From contig JAZPZI010000039.1 of assembly GCA_045544615.1 (NCBI GenBank), positions 1 through 64,000 of the forward strand: a stretch of DNA of 64,000 nucleotides. Direction: 5' to 3'. The position numbers and the translations under genes were made by a program. Positions 60,669 through 64,000 of the stretch are shown here, in pieces; the stretch's first letter is position 1; each line of letters begins with the position of its first letter. Under the pieces are notes generated by a model, which saw only the letters and a program-made list of their open reading frames with translations, was not told where the DNA came from and did no database searches. Source of the DNA: CAKSFT01 sp045544615. Lineage in GTDB: Bacteria; Bacillota; Clostridia; UBA1381.

Positions 60669-60800
60669 TTAAAAAATCTGATATATTTTGTGAACAATTT
60701 GTGAATTAAGAAATATTCACAAAAAACATCACAAACTGCTCTGTTTCTTACCTTAATATATAGATTATTTGCAGATTTTAAAAATATCCGTCATATACCC

Positions 60801-60829
60801 CTTGAAAAAATTGCCGTATTATGGTATCA
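60801..60829 (+). promoter_or_regulatory. Promoter of the PRPP synthetase gene
   Basis: TTGAAA (60801-60806), 17-bp spacer, extended -10 TGGTATCAT (TATCAT 60824-60829). Confidence 0.7.
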
Positions 60830-60879
60830 TAATTACAATGATGGTATTTTCAAAAACAAAAGAGGGGGAGCAAAATCCA

Positions 60880-62007
60880 ATGGAAAAGAAAGAAACATTC
60901 GGAAAACTCAGTATCATAAGCATGAAGGGCTGTGAAGAGATCACAGCAAAGATTGACAGATACTTAAAGCAGTTCAGAGGTGAATATGAGGACAGAGAAA
61001 CCTACATCACACACATTACCTGCCCAAGATTCGGAACAGGTGAGGCAAAGTGTGTAATTGATGAGACTGTTCGTGGTCACGACCTCTTCATCATCTGCGA
61101 TATGTTCAACCACGGTGTTACTTACAAGATGTACGAATATGAAAACCACATGAGCCCTGATGATCACTATCAGGATTTGAAGAGAATCATCGCAGCGGCA
61201 AGCGGTAAGGCAAGAAGAATTACAGTTGTTATGCCGATGCTTTATGAAGGAAGACAGCACAGAAGAACTGCAAGAGAATCTCTTGACTGTGCATTAGCAC
61301 TCCAGGAGCTTGCAGGAATGGGTGTTACCAACATCATCACATTTGATGCACACGATGCAAGAGTTCAGAATGCTATTCCTCTGACAGGTTTTGACGATGT
61401 TCAGACAACCTACCAGATGTTAAAGGCGCTCACAAGAGCTGTTCCTGATATTTCATTCGACAAGGATGATACAATCGTTATCTCACCTGATGAAGGCGGT
61501 ATGAACAGATGTATGTACTATTCATCAGTTCTTGGAATCGACCTTGGAATGTTCTATAAGAGAAGAAATTATGCGGTTGTTGTAAACGGCAAGAACCCGA
61601 TTGAAGAACATGTATACCTCGGAAGAAGTGTTGAAGGAAGAGACGTTATCGTTGTTGACGATATGATCTCAAGCGGTGAATCAGTTCTTGATATTGGCAG
61701 AAAGTTAAAGGAACAGGGTGCAAAGAGAATCTTTATCTTTACTGCATTCGGTCTGTTCTGTAACGGTCTTGATAAGTTCGACGAGGCTTATAAAAAAGGT
61801 GAAATTGACAAGGTATTCACAACAAACCTTGTATACCGCATCCCTGGTCTTGCAGAAAGAGACTGGTACTGCGAAGTTGATATGTCAAAGTATATCTCGC
61901 TCCTTATCGATACCCTTAACCACGATGATACAATCAGCCAGCTTTTGGTTCCTGTTAAGAGAATTAAAAAGCTTATGGAACGCCACGCCGAGAAGGCAGA
62001 CAAGTAA
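60880..62007 (+). CDS. Ribose-phosphate pyrophosphokinase, divergent long form
   Basis: Makes PRPP from ribose 5-phosphate and ATP. 375 residues compared with about 315 for the common enzyme. Family landmarks are FGTGEAKCVIDETVRGHDLF, ITFDAHDARVQNAIP and VIVVDDMISSGES (PRPP loop), but the loop reads DDMISSGES instead of the usual DDMIDTAGT, and there is a longer C-terminus. The ATG at 60880 has AGAGGGGGAG upstream; a frame open from 60769 is not used. The HAD gene follows after 12 bp. The divergence leaves some doubt about catalytic detail. Confidence 0.85.
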   Translation: MEKKETFGKLSIISMKGCEEITAKIDRYLKQFRGEYEDRETYITHITCPRFGTGEAKCVIDETVRGHDLFIICDMFNHGVTYKMYEYENHMSPDDHYQDLKRIIAAASGKARRITVVMPMLYEGRQHRRTARESLDCALALQELAGMGVTNIITFDAHDARVQNAIPLTGFDDVQTTYQMLKALTRAVPDISFDKDDTIVISPDEGGMNRCMYYSSVLGIDLGMFYKRRNYAVVVNGKNPIEEHVYLGRSVEGRDVIVVDDMISSGESVLDIGRKLKEQGAKRIFIFTAFGLFCNGLDKFDEAYKKGEIDKVFTTNLVYRIPGLAERDWYCEVDMSKYISLLIDTLNHDDTISQLLVPVKRIKKLMERHAEKADK

Positions 62008-62019
62008 GAGGATTTATTT

Positions 62020-62793
62020 ATGGATAATCTTAAAAGCAAAAAAGGCTTTATATGTGATATGGACGGTGTCATATATCACGGAAATCAGATTTTAGACGGA
62101 GTTTCGGAATTTGTAAACTGGCTCTTAAGCGAAAAGAAGGAGTTCATATTCCTCACGAACTCATCCGAGAGAACACCGGGGGAGTTGAGCCAGAAGCTAA
62201 AGAGAATGGGTCTTGAGGTTGATGTCAGCCATTTTTATACAAGTGCATTGGCAACAGCAGAGTTTTTGCATACACAAAAGCCGGGTTGCAGTGCCTATGT
62301 TATAGGCGAGGCAGGGCTTATGAATGCACTCTATGACCAGGGAATTTACATGAATGATGTAAACCCTGACTATGTTGTAGTAGGCGAGACAAGAACCTAT
62401 AACTTCGAAAAGATTGAAAAGGCGGTAGCACTTGTCAATAACGGTGCGAAGCTTATCGGAACAAACCCCGACATTACCGGCCCGACCGAGCAGGGGATTA
62501 TGCCGGCGACAGGCTCGCTGATTGCACCGATTGAGATGGCAACCGGCAAGAAGGCATACTTTGTCGGAAAGCCAAACCCGTTAATGCTCCGTCATGCAAC
62601 AAAGGCGCTTGGATGCCACGGCTTTGAGACTGTGATTGTAGGCGACAGAATGGATACCGACATTGTTGCGGGCATTGAGTCGCTGATTGATACCGTGTTG
62701 GTTCTGAGCGGTTGCACAACTAAAGAAATGATTAAAGATTTTCCATACAGACCAAAGTATGTACTAAACGGCGTTGGAGATATAGTAAAATAA
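62020..62793 (+). CDS. HAD-IIA phosphatase, NagD-like
   Basis: 257 residues with the HAD nucleophile motif CDMDGVIYHG (Asp nucleophile near residue 12), FLTNSS (motif 2), the C2-type cap and KPNPLMLRHA with the motif 3 Lys, then VGDRMDTDIVAG (motif 4). NagD-like enzymes dephosphorylate nucleotides or sugar phosphates such as phosphoglycolate. Overlap-free and cotranscribed with the PRPP synthetase gene, so nucleotide metabolism is a reasonable setting. Confidence 0.9.
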   Translation: MDNLKSKKGFICDMDGVIYHGNQILDGVSEFVNWLLSEKKEFIFLTNSSERTPGELSQKLKRMGLEVDVSHFYTSALATAEFLHTQKPGCSAYVIGEAGLMNALYDQGIYMNDVNPDYVVVGETRTYNFEKIEKAVALVNNGAKLIGTNPDITGPTEQGIMPATGSLIAPIEMATGKKAYFVGKPNPLMLRHATKALGCHGFETVIVGDRMDTDIVAGIESLIDTVLVLSGCTTKEMIKDFPYRPKYVLNGVGDIVK

Positions 62794-62794
62794 A

Positions 62795-62825
62795 AAAAGG
62801 CAGTTCAAACGAACTGCCTTTAACT
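62795..62825 (+). terminator. Terminator after the HAD gene
   Basis: AAGGCAGTTC pairs with GAACTGCCTT around AAAC, beginning right after the stop codon. Confidence 0.85.
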
Positions 62826-62847
62826 TTTTATCATCTCTACAAGATTT

Positions 62848-63007
62848 CGAAAAAGGAAGTTATATTTTGTCAATTTAATTTCGTCGGCGTACGGTGGTAC
62901 GGTAGAAATTGAATTGGCAAAAAGCAAGTAATGGTGAGAAACTCTATAGGATTATTCGCCATTTTCATTTATAAATATAATCTGCTTGCGGTAGAACGAC
63001 TTTTTCG
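62848..63007. repeat. GTAC-core element, copy 4 (inverted copy of copy 3)
   Basis: Inverted ends CGAAAAAG (62848-62855) and CTTTTTCG (63000-63007), core GTAC-GGTG-GTAC at 62889-62900. Read on the minus strand it matches copy 3 (38657-38847) over most of its length, with shared blocks GAACGAC, AATGGCGA, TGCTTTTTGCCAATT and AAATATAACTTCCTTTTTC or their complements. Flanked on both sides by nearly identical terminator hairpins. Confidence 0.85.
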
Positions 63008-63015
63008 GCAATCTA

Positions 63016-63047
63016 GAAAGGCAGTTCAAATGAACTGCCTTTTTAAT
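63016..63047. terminator. Bidirectional terminator before the LCP gene end
   Basis: AGGCAGTTC pairs with GAACTGCCT around AAAT, with T-run on the plus strand. It lies 8 bp after the minus-strand stop codon and is almost the same sequence as the terminator at 62795-62825. Confidence 0.8.
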
Positions 63048-63054
63048 ATTGCAT

Positions 63055-64000
63055 TTAGTCAAGTGATATAACATCATCTTCATCCGATGAGCTGTTCGAA
63101 TCTGATGAATTATCTGAACTATCCGAGCTGCTTGAACCTGATGAGCTGCCGGAGCCTGACGAGTTGCTTGAACTTGATGAATTACCCGAACCCGACGAAC
63201 TATTCGAACTTGATGAGCTGCTTGATTCCGACGAACTGTCGGTATTTGTTGTTTCCTCATCGTCACCATTTTCGTCCTCTGACTCATCATCGGATGGGTC
63301 ACTGGTCGGTGCAGATATTGGATCGTCATCCTCTTCGGAGAGTGTGCCGTCATACTTGTCGGCCTTGTTGCTGTTGTTGGAATTATTGCCTGATGATGGG
63401 GTTTTTCCAACAGGTTTTTTACCTGTGAGACTTATCTCGTTTGTAAGCTCGTCTGCCGAAACCTCATAGCCGAAGTTGGTCGATACAAGCTCTGCTGTTT
63501 TATCAAAATCACAGATATAGTACCAGGCACCGCCTCGGTTTGAATCCTCGCCAGGGAGGACGTGTGATACGATATTGTCGCTTGACAAATCCTTAAGATA
63601 TCCGGCATATTTCAAGATATCCTTGGCTGTGAAGTTGGTTTTTAACTGGCTCTTGAGCTCTTTGAATATATCAGGAATCTTAATTATCAGCGAGATATTC
63701 ACCTTTTGGTCGATTATCGCCTTCAAAAGCTCGTGCTGACGGCCGACACGGCTTATGTCGCTTCCGTCAGATGTGCCGTAGTTACTCTTTCTGTAACGCA
63801 GGAACTGCTGAATCTGATTTCCTGAAAGCTCCTGTAGCCCCGGCTTTAAGTGGATATGTAAATCCTGGAAATCATCGTCATAGTTCATACCTCTGCCGTT
63901 TCCTTCGATATCGGGAACATCAAAGGTGACAGGTCCCAGGATATCCATTATGTTATCAATCGCACTGAATGAGAATTCGACATAGTAGTTTATTGGGATA
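63055..64000 (-). CDS. LytR-CpsA-Psr family protein (N-terminal part outside window), serine-rich tail
   Basis: The frame is open to the window edge; about 315 residues are visible. The LCP catalytic domain is seen from INYYVEFSFSAIDNIMDILG through DLHIHLKPGLQELSGNQIQQ (landmark) and YRKSNYG plus RVGRQHELLKAI. LCP enzymes transfer lipid-linked glycan polymers to peptidoglycan. Beyond about residue 190 of the visible part comes a 100-residue low-complexity tail of Ser, Asp and Glu (runs such as SSSESSSSSSSNSSS). The tail probably lies outside the membrane. It fits the TagO/WecB pathway upstream. Confidence 0.9.
   Translation of the reverse strand, partial: IPINYYVEFSFSAIDNIMDILGPVTFDVPDIEGNGRGMNYDDDFQDLHIHLKPGLQELSGNQIQQFLRYRKSNYGTSDGSDISRVGRQHELLKAIIDQKVNISLIIKIPDIFKELKSQLKTNFTAKDILKYAGYLKDLSSDNIVSHVLPGEDSNRGGAWYYICDFDKTAELVSTNFGYEVSADELTNEISLTGKKPVGKTPSSGNNSNNSNKADKYDGTLSEEDDDPISAPTSDPSDDESEDENGDDEETTNTDSSSESSSSSSSNSSSGSGNSSSSSNSSGSGSSSGSSSSDSSDNSSDSNSSSDEDDVISLD

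Noticed and set aside
63087..63469. Leu/Ser-rich proteins on the plus strand
   Set aside because: They mirror the serine-rich tail of the LCP gene on the other strand.

Overview
The window looks like a chromosomal segment of an anaerobic, endospore-forming member of the Clostridia (Firmicutes), most like an uncultured Oscillospiraceae/Ruminococcaceae-type gut bacterium. The evidence is a complete spoIIIA operon (AA to AH), spoIID, sigH, a SCIFF peptide with its radical SAM maturase, a V-type ATPase, a CtsR-McsA-McsB-ClpC stress operon, a glycyl radical enzyme with its activase, frequent TTG/GTG starts with strong AGGAGG sites, and SigA promoters with 17-bp spacers. No rRNA, tRNA, CRISPR array, prophage or recognisable transposase gene was seen.

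Layout. 1-3.3 kb: translation factors fusA (5' end cut off) and tuf. 3.3-9.3 kb: spoIIIA operon, split between AE and AF by a non-coding tandem repeat, then an Asp23 protein. 9.4-11.7 kb: scfA, scfB and an HD-domain gene. 11.7-20.3 kb: nine-gene V-ATPase operon whose rotor subunit keeps the sodium ligands. 20.3-20.8 kb: palindromic non-coding DNA. 20.8-23.4 kb, minus strand: asnB and a two-repeat membrane protein. 23.6-29.6 kb: ogg, an unknown Cys-rich protein, fba, a Wzz/BY-kinase pair, a PfkB sugar kinase and a membrane methyltransferase. 29.6-30.1 kb: palindromic repeats. 30.1-37.4 kb, minus strand: rpoB-rpoC with their own promoters. 37.7-40.3 kb: a DnaD-domain protein, then on the minus strand an alpha/beta hydrolase and an ECF S component. 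40.6-49.8 kb: gltX, glnS, an aminotransferase, trpS, a TagO/WecA-type enzyme, wecB and a MATE exporter. 49.9-52.0 kb: spoIID, sigH and a small zinc-ribbon gene behind a possibly structured leader. 52.1-56.1 kb: a self-contained module of AraC regulator, glycyl radical enzyme and activating enzyme, with base usage unlike its neighbours. 56.3-60.6 kb, minus strand: ctsR-mcsA-mcsB-clpC with visible CtsR operators. 60.9-64 kb: a divergent PRPP synthetase, a HAD phosphatase, and on the minus strand the 3' part of a LytR-CpsA-Psr gene with a serine-rich tail.

How the genes work together. SpoIIIAA-AH form the mother-cell to forespore channel complex, SpoIID remodels septal peptidoglycan and SigH drives early sporulation genes. 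TagO/WecA plus WecB supply lipid-linked GlcNAc and ManNAc for wall polymers; the Wzz/BY-kinase pair and the LCP protein fit polymer length control and attachment to the wall. The V-ATPase, fba and the sugar kinase fit a fermentative, probably sodium-cycling energy metabolism.

Most notable: (1) the AraC/glycyl-radical module, with an unusual GCYE active-site motif and Trp after the radical Gly; (2) a family of intergenic palindromic elements sharing a GTAC-N4-GTAC core, including a 157-bp tandem array inside the spoIIIA operon; (3) scfA-scfB with a terminator between peptide and maturase genes; (4) a shortened McsA; (5) an undescribed leader between sigH and a zinc-ribbon gene.
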